DNA of 64,000 bases from Haliotis asinina (taxonomy: Eukaryota; Mollusca; Gastropoda; Lepetellida; Haliotidae), in the NCBI RefSeq assembly GCF_037392515.1, contig NC_090283.1, positions 21,120,001-21,184,000 on the forward strand, in the 5' to 3' direction. A program made the translations under genes and the position numbers. This document shows positions 1 through 10,996 of this stretch, one piece after another; the first letter of the stretch is position 1, and the number at the start of each line of letters is the position of its first letter. Under the pieces are notes generated by a model that saw only the letters and a program-made list of their open reading frames with translations, did no database searches and was not told the DNA's origin.

Positions 1-1255
1 TGCTTCTATCAAGAACAGACCACCTGATTGCTTCCACGTTTTGATGTACTTCTGTAATACTGATACAGAATTATAGAACTGGTACTGCTACTGTCATTAG
101 AGGTCTGTTCCAGAAAATAGCTCTACCATCAAATTTCAGTTGAAGCAAAACTTGACGCCCGTAGGCAGATCCAGAGTAGGGTTGAAAGTTGTGCACAGAC
201 ACGCCCACCCCAACCCCTCCATCCCCCAAACACACACGTAAAGTTCATACTCATCATTGTTGGTTGGATATGTTTGCTTTAAGGTCTGTATGACAAATGC
301 TAGCAGATTGTGAATCAGGTCAGTAATATATTGTCACAGCTACCCCAAATGGCTGACTGAAAATCTCACATAATTTGTTCTTTATTTCATGCACATGACT
401 ACAATGAAGTCAATTATTAAGGTGTTAAAAGTCTGTCCGCAAAAGTTAAGTGATATTGAAAAGATCGCAAAATAAAAATGTGTTAATTGTATTGCACAAA
501 TCAAGCTAGGAACCATTTCAATACAAAACAAATATCAAAAGATCACATAAACTCTAGAGGGGGGGGAAACAAATACATAAATCATTTATTGACATCATGA
601 ATGAAACCCTGTCAATATACCTATTTGTTTCGACATTTAATGGACTTAAATTGACCTTTTTGACAACATTGCACAATTCTCTCCCACGAACAAACTTCAA
701 CCAATCAGAAGTGTGTGCCTCTGAGACATAATATGAGGTATATCTACGTGGGTTGCTGTAGCATTCATGCACATTTCCAGAGATAGACTATCATGTTTAT
801 ATCATTGTCTAAACCTGCAGTCCTGACAACTGTTTTGAAAAATGAAAGCTCTATGTTTTCACAGTCTACTGCAATTTAATCTTGTTACCTGTTTTGCTTA
901 TTTTCCGAGCTACAACTTATTTTCATATAGACAATTCTGTCAAAATTGATTGTTGGTCATGATTTAAAAACATATTTAACTACGAGTATATAGTAGTTCT
1001 GATCATTTAACTTGATGAAAACAAACCGTAATCTAACTGATTCTAAGAATGACTATAGACGTCATGATTATTAAAAATGGCAGCACCCTGTCGTGAACAC
1101 CCGCCAGTCCGAGAATAAATGCTATTTAAGATTGTTTGTTTTCACAGAGTTACAAAATCAAAACTACTGTCTACTGATAGCAAACTATGTATTTGATTGA
1201 TGGACAATAGGATTTTGCATGACAATGCTTATAACATAGCAGTTTCACTTTTGGA
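1..1255. other. Gene-free interval
   Basis: AT-rich sequence with no coding region I can support. Short chance ORFs are present, for example on the minus strand at 554-772, but none has a recognisable domain. A G-rich run lies near 559-566. Confidence 0.5.
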
Positions 1256-1524
1256 TTGAGTGAGTGAGTTTAGTTTTACGCCGCACTCAGCAATATTCCA
1301 GCTATATGGCGGCGGTCTGTAAATAATCGAGTCTGGACCAGACAATCCAGTGATCAACAACATGAGCATCGATCTGCGCAAATGGGAACCGATGACATGT
1401 GTCAACCAAGTCAGCGAGTCTGACCACCCGATCCCATTAGTCACCTCTTACGACAAGCACAGTCGCCTTTTATGGCAAGCAAGGGTTGCTGTAGGCCTAT
1501 TCTAGCCCGGAACCTTCACAGGTC
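1256..1524 (-). mobile_element. SINE-L copy, nearly full length
   Basis: It reads (on +) gagtgagtgag, TTTAGTTTTACGCCGCACTC, an AATATTCCAGC block and a terminal block ending in CTTCACAGGTC. The element is on the minus strand: its 3' tail, (ACTC)n on that strand, lies at the low-coordinate end. It is one of the best-preserved copies, together with those at 10113, 27211 and 58062. Confidence 0.9.
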
Positions 1525-2029
1525 GTTTCATTTTTGGAAGCGAGGTGGGAGTCAAAATGATATTATTTTCACTTCAACCACAACCTTGATTCCGAGGAAG
1601 AAATCGTTACGTTACAAGTGTCATGCAAAATCCTTTTGGTCTTCAATCATTTTACTACAACTTGTAAGTAGTTTTGATTTTTTTCAACTCGATGAAAACA
1701 AATCTAAATAGCATCTTCTAGGTGTCGAACCACCATATTCAGTAAGTACAGGATTTCCCAAACACTTTGCACTCACAAACAACATATTTAACACAAACTG
1801 TGGGGGCCGGTGGAAATCTGGGAGCATTTGATAGCAACACAAGGATCTGGCATGTCTTTGTTGACGTCAGGGAATCAGCCAATTACACATTTCATATACA
1901 ACTAACTCAAAATCAATGTTCATGAAAAGCGTCTGACCCTCTGACAAATCCGGGAGATTTGCAAAAGGTCGGATAAATGACACCAACCAGACAGCCCCAG
2001 TGTCTCACTGAATATTTCACAAAAACTTT
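1525..2029. other. Gene-free interval
   Basis: No coding, RNA or repeat feature was recognised between the SINE-L and the dispersed repeat. Confidence 0.5.
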
Positions 2030-2260
2030 GTCTGAAGTTGCTATTTGTGGCATGTGACACTTGTTTGCTGTTTATAAATCTTATGTTTGTTATTATGTAA
2101 TGTCAATAACTTCAATGCCGCTTACAAGAAATGTTAAATCTGAAATATGTGCCTAATTTTGTTCTATTGGTCCTGTGAATTTTCATGGGGTCAGACAGAC
2201 ATCTGAAACTTACAGGACCCAATGTCCTGTTGCTTTGGCACACCATTTGTGAACACTGCA
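2030..2260 (+). repeat. Dispersed repeat copy 1 (about 225 bp)
   Basis: It matches 12431-12660 in the same orientation at high similarity, starting at TTTGTCTGAAGTTG and ending after CCATTTGTGAACAC. It contains the interrupted palindrome ACAGGACccaatGTCCTGT. No ORF is shared by the two copies and no terminal inverted repeats were found. The family was not recognised. Confidence 0.8.
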
Positions 2261-2341
2261 AAATCCTTCCTCACAGGACATCACTGCATTGCTCTGGCGA
2301 CAGAGTTACGGTTGTGGTTTCGTAGGCGAGCGAGAGTGAAG

Positions 2342-2512
2342 CAGACTACTTTTTGGCAATGTTTAATCACTCGGTATTAATTAACAACACTTTTTGGCAA
2401 CATTTAATCACTCGATATTAATTAACAACACTTTTTGGCAACGTTTAATCACTCTGCATTAATTAACAACACTTTTTGGTGACGTTTAATCACTCTATAT
2501 TAATTAACAACA
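2342..2512 (+). repeat. Tandem repeat, 41-bp unit, about 4 copies
   Basis: The unit contains CACTTTTTGGCAACGTTTAA and TCACTC..ATTAATTAACAA. Each copy ends in the palindrome TTAATTAA. Copies differ by a few substitutions. Confidence 0.9.
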
Positions 2513-2688
2513 CTTTTTTGAAGAATGAATTTGGTGTTCTGCATAAGACTAACCATAAGTTTTTCATATGTAATGGTTAAAAGAGTACAAAAATGGTGAG
2601 TTTATTAATTTTGTTCTGTAAAGAGCCTCTATTACAATACACCACACAATCCTGACAGATGTGCATTTTGATATTAATATTTCCCAGG

Positions 2689-2704
2689 GCCAGTGAAGAA
2701 TGAG
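2689..2704. repeat. Target-site duplication, LINE 3' side
   Basis: The 16-bp sequence gccagtgaagaatgag is repeated exactly at 8807-8822, bracketing the LINE. The last bases merge with the gagtgag tail, so the true length could be 13-16 bp. Confidence 0.85.
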
Positions 2705-3256
2705 TGAGTGAGTGAGTTAATACTTAACGTCACATCGGCAATATCTCAGCCATATCGTGACGAGAACATTCAACAATAAAAAAAAAGAGCATATATAAAT
2801 CATAAAAAAACGTCAACGAAGGACAGTAAAAGAACTAGAATATCACAATTTCAATTAAAACTAGCATGGAAAGTTAAAACTAATAGCACTATTTAGACAA
2901 TACAATATAAAAACAGACTATAGATCGTCAACAACAGAAGGTAGATCACCACACTAGGAACCATGGGGACTTACAGTACCTTTGCTACCTGCATGGTCCC
3001 TCGTTGGATTTACACCATCCCTTCAGCTGCTGGCGATTGTATGAAAAGTTAGCCGAAATTAAAAGAACATGAATGCTACGATTAAAATCCTGGTAGACTT
3101 AAATTTACTGTGAATGTTTGTGGACTTACGTACCCTCTCAGGAGGACAATAATTTTACAATACTTCAACCCCCTTTGAGGGTACAGCCACCAACAATTCA
3201 AGTTACTAATTCAAACTACCAATCATTAAAATGCATCTATTTACACAACATAATTT
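2705..3256 (-). other. LINE 3' UTR and (ACTC)n tail
   Basis: About 550 bp after the ORF2 stop. The last 50 bp (low-coordinate end, read on the minus strand) contain ATATGGCTGAGATATTGC and then TTAACTCACTCACTCAC. They resemble the 3' end of SINE-L and SINE-T copies, which contain GCTGGAATATTGCTGAG followed by CTAAACTCACTCAC. Confidence 0.8.
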
Positions 3257-6200
3257 TCAAAATTCCACCAAAAAATCAATTTCTTTTAAAAAACCAATGA
3301 TTAAATGACAACTAACAGTGCTAAAAAGGTCCTTGATAGTTTTGACATTGAAAAATTTATCCCTTGTGATGGAGAATTCAACACAGTCAAGCAGAATATG
3401 CTTGACCGTGACTCTCTCATCACAAGGGATACAAAATGGAGGATCCTCACCTTTTAAAAGATATGCATGAGTGTATCTTGTATGGCCAATACGACATCGT
3501 CGCAAAATGACTTCTTCAAATCTGGACTGACAACCCAAGTATGTATAACCAATGTAGGGTTTTATTTCATGTAGTTTATTTGTACCTACTTGGGTGTCCC
3601 ACTTCTTCTGCATCAGATCACGAGTGTAAGCTCTAATGCTAGCTTTGTAGTCAGAATAAGGAATACGAAGAGGTGTCACAGATTTGTTGAGTGCTGCCTT
3701 AGCAGCAAGATCGGCCATTGCGTTACCGGAAATGCCAACGTGGCTGGGTAACCAACAGAAGACGATGTCGTACTGGCCAGTAGCAAGATCATTATAGAAT
3801 TCAATAATTTCAATTAAAAGTGGATGTTTACAAGAAAGATTTTTAATCGCCTGAAGGCAAGAAAGAGAGTCAGAATAGATTATATATTGTTTATGTTTAT
3901 GGCGTCTTTGAATATATTTGAGAGCTGTTAATATGGCATTAGCCTCAGCGGTAAAAATAGAACTGTTGTCTGGTAATCTAGAAGATATTGTTCTGGATCC
4001 AATGACAGTGGCACAAGCTACTGCGCCACCGTCCTTGGACCCATCTGTAAATAAGGATTTATAACTGCTATATTTATGTTTCAATTGATTATATTCTTGT
4101 TTATACTGTAATTCATTAGTTTCTGATTTTTTAAATGTGGTCAGTGTTAGGTCCACTTGGGGCCTAACCAACTGCCAAGGAGGAGAAGAGAGAAGACGGG
4201 AAGGCGCTATATCTTCCAGCTCAATGCTGGCAGCAGCAAGAAATGGTTTAATTCTTAAACCAAGAGGCGGTACAAGCGAAGATTTCATATTGTATAAGTC
4301 CTCACACAGAGGACTGAAAACACAGTTATATGCAGGGTTTGACTCACTGGAATATAATTTTGTTACATACTGTAAAGCTAATTTGATACGTCGCTGCTCA
4401 AGAGATGGCTCATCGGCCTCAACGTACAGGCTGTCAACAGGTGAAGTTCGAAAGGAGCCAAGACAAAGTCTTAGACCTTGATGGTGAACAGAATCTAAAA
4501 GTTTCAGGTTGCTTTTACAGGCTCCACCATATACAATGGAGCCATAATCAAGTTTTGACCGGATCAGTGATCGATAAAGTTGCAGGAGGGTAGCTTGGTC
4601 CCCTCCCCATTTAGAATTTGAAATGACTTTCAACAAGTCAAGTGCCTTCAGGCATTTAGTTTTGAGAGATTTAATATGTGGTAGAAACGTTAAATGTGAG
4701 TCAAAAATTAATCCCAAGAACTTGGCCTCCTTTACAACTTTGATGGGAGTGCCATCTAGAGATAGTTCTGGGTCCTTATGTGGCTTATATGTTCTGCAAA
4801 AATGTATACAATTAGTTTTGGACTTCGAAAATTTTAAGCCGTTTTCAAGACACCATTTATTTATTTTGTTTAAACAAAAACTGCAGTTGCCGTTCAATAG
4901 TATGCATATTTTTACCTCGGCAAGAAATATTAAAATCATCCACGAAAAGCGATCCATCAATTGAATCGTTTAAAACTTTTGATAAACTGTTGATCTTGAT
5001 GCTAAAAAGAGTGACAGATAAAATACTGCCTTGTGGAACACCCTGATCCTGATTATAATGATCAGACAGGGTAGAACCCACTCGGACCTGGAATTGTCTG
5101 TCATTTAAAAAGTTGGCAATAAATTGAGGCAAACGACCTCGCAAACCAAAGTCATGTAAATCCCTCAAAATACCATGTTTCCAGGTTGTGTCATATGCTT
5201 TTTCAAGATCAAAAAAGATAGACACAGCATGTTGTTTATTAATTAGTGCGTTTTTAACAAATGATTCCAGTCGCACTAAGTGATCGACAGTACTTCTGTT
5301 TTTACGGAAACCACACTGTATATCTGTGATAAGATTATTTGTTTCCAAGTACCAAACAAGTCGATTATTTATCATGCGTTCCATGGTCTTGCAAACACAG
5401 CTAGTTAGTGAAATAGGTCGATAATTGGACGGATCCGTATGATCACGTCCAGGTTTAGGTATTGGTACTACTATGGCGTCACGCCATGACGGAGGAAAGT
5501 TACCTGATGTCCAAATATCATCAAAAATATTGAGAAGAGTTTCTAGGCAGGATTCCGGTAAGTGCTTCAGGAGTTGATAATGTATGTTATCAGCTCCAGT
5601 AGCAGTGTCATGAGCTTGATCAAGAGCAGTATGGAGTTCATGAATAGAAAACGTTTCATTGTAATCTTCACCATTATCAGAATTGAAATTAATAGTTTTC
5701 TTTTCTTCTTGTTTTTGATATTGCTGGAATTTTGGTACATAATTTGAAGAGGAAGAGTGTTTAGCAAGGGTTTCACCTAGTTTATCAGCAATATCTGATT
5801 TATCAGTAAGCAATTGATCTCCATGTTTAAGATGATGGACAGTAGATTTAGTACCTTTACCTTTGATTTTCTGGACCATGTTCCATACCTTGGACATAGG
5901 TGTCCGAGAATTTATTTTGGACACATAATTTTGCCAAGATTGGCGTTTGTTTTGTTTAAAAGTACGCCGTGCTTTAGCATTTAAAATTTTAAATTTATTT
6001 AAATTATGTACCATAGGATGCCGACGGAAATAATGTTCAGCTTTCTTCCTTGCCTTCCTAGCTTGTTTGCACTCATCGTTGAACCATGGTTTTCTTATGT
6101 GTGGAACTACAGAGGACTTTGGTATACACTCATCAGCTATGGAATTCAATTCATCAGAAAAAGATTTAATAGCATCGGGAACGTCAATAAAACGTTCAGG

Positions 6201-6971
6201 TTTAAGTTTTTCAGCACACAGTGTTTCATATAAAGCCCAGTTAGCCTTTTTAAAATTTCGTCTTGATGATGGAGGAACATTGGATGGAGTTACAGCTTTT
6301 AACATAGTAGGAAAATGGTCACTTCCACAGAGGTCATCGTGGACTGACCATTCGAATTCATTAAGTAGTTCTGAATTTGTCAGTGACAAGTCAAGAGCAG
6401 AATAGGTCCCTGTACCAGGGTGTAAATATGTGTTGGAACCATCATTATAAATACATAAATCATTGTCAGAACAAAAGTCCTCCAACAATTTCCCTTTAGT
6501 GTTTGTAGTTACACTACCCCAGAGTGGGTTGTGCCCATTTAAATCTCCCATTATAATACAGGGCTTCGGGAGCTGATCATATAGAGCTTGAATATCAGTT
6601 CTGGCAAACGTCGAAGACGGAGAAATATAAAGAGAGCATAGCGTAAACGCTACATGTAACGTAATTCTCACTGCAACAGCCTGCATATTAGTATTAAGTG
6701 AAACAGGGCTTTGAATAACGTTTTGTTTGACTAGAATGGATGATCCGCCAGTGGCCCGATCACCCGCAGGTGCAAAACAATGATATGCATTAAACTGACG
6801 AAAATTAAATGTATCTGTTTGTTTTAAATATGTCTCTTGGAGACATATCGCTGAAGGTATAAAATCTTGGACTAATAGCTGTAATTCATGTAAATTAGTC
6901 CTCAAACCTCTGCAGTTCCATTGTACAATATTATTGGAATAAACTATCTTTTGGGGGGATTTTTTTTGGAT
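3257..6971 (-). pseudogene. LINE ORF2: endonuclease-reverse transcriptase-RNase H, one frameshift
   Basis: This is the replication enzyme of the LINE: it nicks the target and copies the element RNA into the nick. Seen in order are APE-type endonuclease motifs (QWNCRGL upstream of the first Met, ICLQET, MGDLNGHNPLWG, SDHFP), reverse transcriptase motifs (NYRPISLTS, GFRKNRSTVDHLV, FFDLEKAYDTTW, QGVPQGSILS and the catalytic FVDD near 4945), RNase H (FTDGSKDGG near 4040, then SDSLSC and LPSHVGISGNAMAD), and a C-terminal knuckle CIPC..H..C. The frame is open from 6971 with no ATG before 6905, yet the endonuclease motif QWNCRGL lies upstream of that Met, so translation probably enters from ORF1. 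One base too many in a run of five A (plus strand 4876-4880) shifts the frame just after FVDD, splitting it into 4857-6905 and 3257-4960. Inactive as it stands, unless that run is an assembly error. Confidence 0.93.
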
Positions 6972-8272
6972 CTACCCCGCACTCTTTTGGAGGGTGACAA
7001 GCTATGTGCCCTAGAATGGACGTTTTCAGAAACTTCCATATCTTCAAGAGACCCATATTTATTAAACAATTGAATTTTATTTTGTGACCCCTTAGGAGCT
7101 CTGCCACTTTGTTGTTTTGAAGCATCAGACTTAGGTTTGGGTTTAGTTTTAACAATTTGTTGTCTATCAGCTGTTGAATGAGACTCAGAGCGTGACTGTG
7201 AAGATGACTTATGATCAGAGGACTTTGATGTAGTAGGAAGTGATTCCTCAGTCTGGGATGATATAGCAGGGTATAAAACCTGTGGGGAGTCGGAACTGAC
7301 TCAAGTCAAGGTAGTTTGGCATCCTGTGGATGATTTTGTTATTTTAGAGTTGGATTCAGATGATGATTTTGCTACTGTAGCATAACTTTCTAGAAGGTCA
7401 GATCTCTTCACCAGTTTCTTTGCCTCAGAAAAAGAGATATTTTGGGTGAACTTTATTTTGTTAATCGCCATTTGCTCTTTCCATATTGGACACTGTTTTG
7501 ACGAAGATGAATGGTCGCCAGAGCAGTTAGTGCATTTTTTAAAGTCACTGTCACAATCTTCTGTTGTGTGTGTCTTCTCACCACAGTGAGCACACACAAC
7601 AGACAATGTGCAGGTAGATACACCGTGTCCATATTTCTGACATTTAAAACACCTGAGCGGGTTGGGGATGTAGGTTTCAACTTGGATATTGCAGTAACCC
7701 GCCTTTACTGATTTGGGAGCATTTGGCAATGAAAAAGAAAACAGATAGGTATTTGTTTGGATTGTTTCATTGTTTTTTCGGGTGGAAAAGCGCTTCACAT
7801 ACAGCACACCTTGATCCTTCATTTCGCATGCTATATCAAGCTCGGACATGTCAGCAAACAACCGATCACGATCTCTGACGATACCTTTACTTGTGTTCAA
7901 GGTCTTGTGAGCAGAGACCGTGACCGGAATGCCCACAAAAGATTCAATGTTCATCAGATTGGTTGTCTGCTGTTTCTTGCCACACTCTATTAGCAATGCA
8001 CCCGTACGCAAGCGTCTAATGTTCTTGACATCCCCAGCAATACCTTGAATGCCCTTAGATACTGCGAAAGGGTTCAACTTCAATGGTGTCTTGTCCGGAG
8101 TCTCAATAACGAGGAAACGTGGCCAATACTCAATCGATAGAGACGGTCTATGAGAAGTATCAACGGGATCAATTTCAAGTGGACGTTTGGTTTTTTTGGG
8201 GGGTATTTCATAAGCCATGATTGGTGTCATATGATTCATCATCCGAGCTCCCCACCCACCACGGAGTATCAC
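6944..8272 (-). pseudogene. LINE ORF1: gag-like RNA-binding protein with three CCHC knuckles, one internal TGA
   Basis: A nucleic-acid-binding ORF1 protein that coats the element RNA. Three zinc knuckles are visible near residues 210-262: CFKCQKYGHGVSTC, CAHCGEKTHTTEDC and CTNCSGDHSSSSKQC. The open frame starts at 8272. The Met at 8218 (MAYEIPPKKTKRP) is an equally good start because the first 18 residues look like 5' UTR read-through. A TGA at 7301-7303 stops the frame after 323 residues, but the same frame continues open to a TAG at 6944-6946 with a Ser/Lys/Arg-rich tail (SSDSPQVLYPAISSQ to SKKNPPKR). The family protein was therefore about 441 residues. The tail overlaps the start of ORF2 by 28 bases in the -1 frame. 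Confidence 0.9.
6959..6965 (-). other. Candidate -1 ribosomal frameshift site between ORF1 and ORF2
   Basis: On the minus strand the ORF1 codons AAA AAA AAT contain the heptamer A_AAA_AAT in the correct phase (X_XXY_YYZ). It lies 13 bases upstream of the ORF1 stop. Slipping back one base here enters the ORF2 frame, which is open from 6971. A C6 run follows. No downstream pseudoknot was modelled. Confidence 0.45.
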
Positions 8273-8806
8273 AAGGACAATGCTAAAGCAAGCGGGCCTC
8301 CAGCTTGCAGCACCAAGGATACCCGGATGATATACTCCAGCAGAAGAATTAAGAGATTAATAATTCTACCAGATTGGCCCATGAGCCACCGCCTTCTGGC
8401 ATAGGACTCTAGGCAAATTACAGAACAACATACTTCAAATTCAAAATGTTTTAGATTATAAAGCCAAGTCCAAATTTACAACGATTCCAAATGATATATG
8501 TGCATTGATAAATATAATAATGCCCCATGCACAGGGCTTGGCATGACCAGCTGATTGGTCGAACCGGGCCTATTCGACCACCCGTCTAGGCGAAGTCAGG
8601 GCCGAAGTGGTGTATTGAGCAACAGGAACACGGTTGCAAGCTCCTATTGCTCTCAACCACCAGGATCCCCTCCTCCGCCGACACAGGGCTGCAACCCACG
8701 GCAAACGGGTTGGTGGACCAAATATCCCCCCGGGTCCACTACGGGGATGTCGGCGAGCTCTTGGCGTTACCCAGCACCTACCACGAGGAGGTGGCTCGCC
8801 ACGGGT
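8273..8806 (-). other. LINE 5' UTR / internal promoter region
   Basis: About 530 bp between the 5' TSD and the ORF1 frame. The outer 250 bp are GC-rich (for example CGAGCCACCTCCTCGTGG), unlike the surrounding AT-rich DNA. This fits the internal promoter expected upstream of ORF1 in a full-length LINE. No specific promoter motif was identified. Confidence 0.6.
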
Positions 8807-8822
8807 GCCAGTGAAGAATGAG
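8807..8822. repeat. Target-site duplication, LINE 5' side
   Basis: An exact copy of gccagtgaagaatgag, as at 2689-2704. Confidence 0.85.
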
Positions 8823-9150
8823 GTAACATTTCACTCAAAAAATGTTTGAACACCACTTGATTTTATGTTAATATTTATTGGTCTATCGATTGAAAAGTAA
8901 TGAACAGCAAAGGCAGATAACTCTACTTTATCATCATTGAGACACTTAACACCTACATCTTGCGCAGATATGAAAATATACAGCTTATTTGCTGTTTGAA
9001 ACCATAAATGGAAATTATCTAGCAGCCTGAACCCCAAAATGAAAACTGAATTGTCCTGGGCATTGGCGATGGGAATTTGAACCCCTGCTTAAACAAACCT
9101 CCTGGCCAATGAGCTGAGCTGAATGTATACACTGAAAATACATAATTATC
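8823..9150. other. Gene-free interval
   Basis: Unique-looking AT-rich sequence. Nothing further was recognised. Confidence 0.5.
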
Positions 9151-9152
9151 TA

Positions 9153-9324
9153 CAGTTAACTCTTTCTTATCCAACATCATCCGTTGCATAGCATAATCGG
9201 ATTAACAAGGATGGACGAAATAACTGCGACGAAAGTATGTTTATTCAATTTGCTACCAACAAAAGCGTTGGATAAAGCTGCTGATTGTCGGATAAACAGG
9301 GTTTGCATTAACAAGACTTGACTG
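9153..9324. mobile_element. pogo/Tigger-like MITE (172 bp)
   Basis: The ends are inverted: CAGTTAACTCTTTCTTA at the left and, read in reverse, CAGTCAAGTCTTGTTAA at the right. A TA dinucleotide flanks both sides (9151-9152 and 9325-9326). CAGTYRA-type ends with a TA duplication are typical of pogo/Tigger elements. There is no transposase ORF, so the element is non-autonomous. Confidence 0.65.
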
Positions 9325-9326
9325 TA

Positions 9327-10112
9327 TATATCTCTTTCTTATATAAATGGCTACTGCACAGTCCAGATACTAAAGATAGGGCCTGTCATGACAATCTTGT
9401 GTTTTTAGCAGGGCAGCTGGCCCCCTTTAATTTATTTGACAGATTACTTTTAATGCATCAAAGTATTGATAGATAACTATTAATGTTGACAATTTTTTTA
9501 TTATTTTAGTGAACTAACTCATGACTGAATTTTGCAACCCAATATTCAGACTTTCATTTCCCAATGTTCATCAATGTATCATATTTACTTCGTAATGGAT
9601 TTGTTTGCACATGTAGATGTCAATTTAATGATTCTCAACACTGGTCATCTGAAACCATATGATCACAAAGAGTTTCACAGATTCAAAAAATATTACATGA
9701 TCTCATTGTACATGACTTCATAGCCTGATCTCATTACATCACATCAACAATATGCGGCAGTGAAGTTTATCAGTGAAGTTTATATATTTCATTCTCCGTT
9801 TTCACTCTCTATATGTGAGTAAGTAATAGTAAGTTGAATTTTAGATCCTGGCTGAAGTTTTTATTCCATCTGGACAGTAAAGTCTAACTCCTTGAGATTC
9901 TACATAAATGGTACACATGCAATAACCAGTGTGTCAAATTTTGCAATATTCAGAGTCAAAATTTGCAATATTACATTTTCAGTCTTAAGTTGTTTTTGTG
10001 TATATTTGTCTCAGAGAAGGAAATAGCAATCAGCTGTGCAAACATTTCCCAACGATCTGCCAGTGATTTAGTTAAAACATACCCAATAATACAATGAGAT
10101 CAATTTTGAAAA
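9327..10112. other. Gene-free interval
   Basis: AT-rich, with no coding or repeat feature that I can support. Confidence 0.5.
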
Positions 10113-10383
10113 ATGAGTGAGTTAGTGAGTTTAGTTTTACTCCGCACTCAGCAATATTCCAGCTATATGGCGGCGGTCTGTAAATAATCGAGTCTGGACC
10201 AGACAATCCAGTGATCAACAACATGAGCATCGATCTGCGCAACTGGGAACTGATGACGTGTCAACTAAGTCAGCGAGTCTGACCACTAGATCCCGTTGGT
10301 CGCCTCTAACGACAAGCATAGTCGCCTTTTATGGCAAGCATGGGTTGCTGAAGGCCTATTCTACCCCGGGACCTTCACGAGTC
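10113..10383 (-). mobile_element. SINE-L copy, full length
   Basis: Complete from the gagtgagttagtgag tail (low-coordinate end) to CCCCGGGACCTTCACGAGTC. It is nearly identical to the copy at 1256. Confidence 0.9.
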
Positions 10384-10747
10384 ACAATTCTGAAAAATAT
10401 AGCAACTGAAACTATTAGCCTACCAAGAGTAGGGAGGTCAGACACTGTGGATACCTTGTAAGAGAAGTATATTCGAGCATTGTGCTTTTTTAATTGCAGG
10501 TTTTGCTCTATAAATGTAAAATATTTATAACGATAACAATAGGTTATTGAACAGCACAAGTCAGATAGTTTTTATGCATGACACAATTTGAGGTGCCACC
10601 AATGTAGTTTCGCTCAAGCTTAGTATATTGTAAGTGGGATCTGTTCATTGTTTTTAGCTGAACCATGTCTACTGTATCCTTTATATAACATTAATGTCTA
10701 ATTCATAGATATACATGTACTATGCGGTATGGCTTGTGTCACTAATC
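10384..10747. other. Gene-free interval
   Basis: Separates two SINE-L copies. Nothing was recognised. Confidence 0.45.
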
Positions 10748-10996
10748 TGTCGCACTCAGCAATATTCCAGCCAGAATATTCCAGCAATATTCCAGGTGGC
10801 AGTCTGCAAATAATCGAGGCTGGACAATCCAGTGATCAATAGCATGAACATGGACCTGCGCAATGGGGAACCGATAACATGTGTCAGTTAAGTCAGTGAG
10901 CATGACCACCCCATTCCGTTAGTTACCTCTTACAAGAAGCATAATCGCCTTTCATGGCAAGCATGGGTTGCTGAAGACCTTCAAGGGTCTCTGATA
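10748..10996 (-). mobile_element. SINE-L copy, tail lost, internal duplication
   Basis: Starts at CGCACTCAGCAATATTCCAG without the TTTAGTTTTACG tail. The AATATTCCAG block is locally triplicated. The rest follows the family to CTGAAGACCTTCAAGGGTC. Confidence 0.85.

Larger units (their letters stand above)
2705..8806 (-). mobile_element. Full-length non-LTR retrotransposon (LINE), I-like superfamily
   Basis: A 6.1-kb minus-strand element with 5' UTR (8806-8273), gag-like ORF1 (8272-6944), ORF2 (6971-3257), 3' UTR (3256-2705) and an (ACTC)n tail instead of poly(A). A perfect 16-bp target-site duplication flanks it, so this is an intact insertion unit and not a 5'-truncated copy. The order endonuclease, reverse transcriptase, RNase H, then a C-x2-C..H..C knuckle fits RNase H-bearing members of the I superfamily. 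Jockey and CR1 elements normally lack RNase H. The clade cannot be fixed without a phylogeny. Two lesions were found: a TGA in ORF1 (7301-7303) and a one-base shift in ORF2 (near 4876-4880). Low decay and an intact TSD suggest a fairly recent insertion. Confidence 0.93.

Noticed and set aside
554-772. 72-codon minus-strand ORF
   Set aside because: No family recognised and no promoter, donor or acceptor signals nearby.
4137-4964. Plus-strand ORFs inside the LINE
   Set aside because: They are antisense shadows of ORF2, which has clear reverse transcriptase and RNase H motifs on the minus strand.
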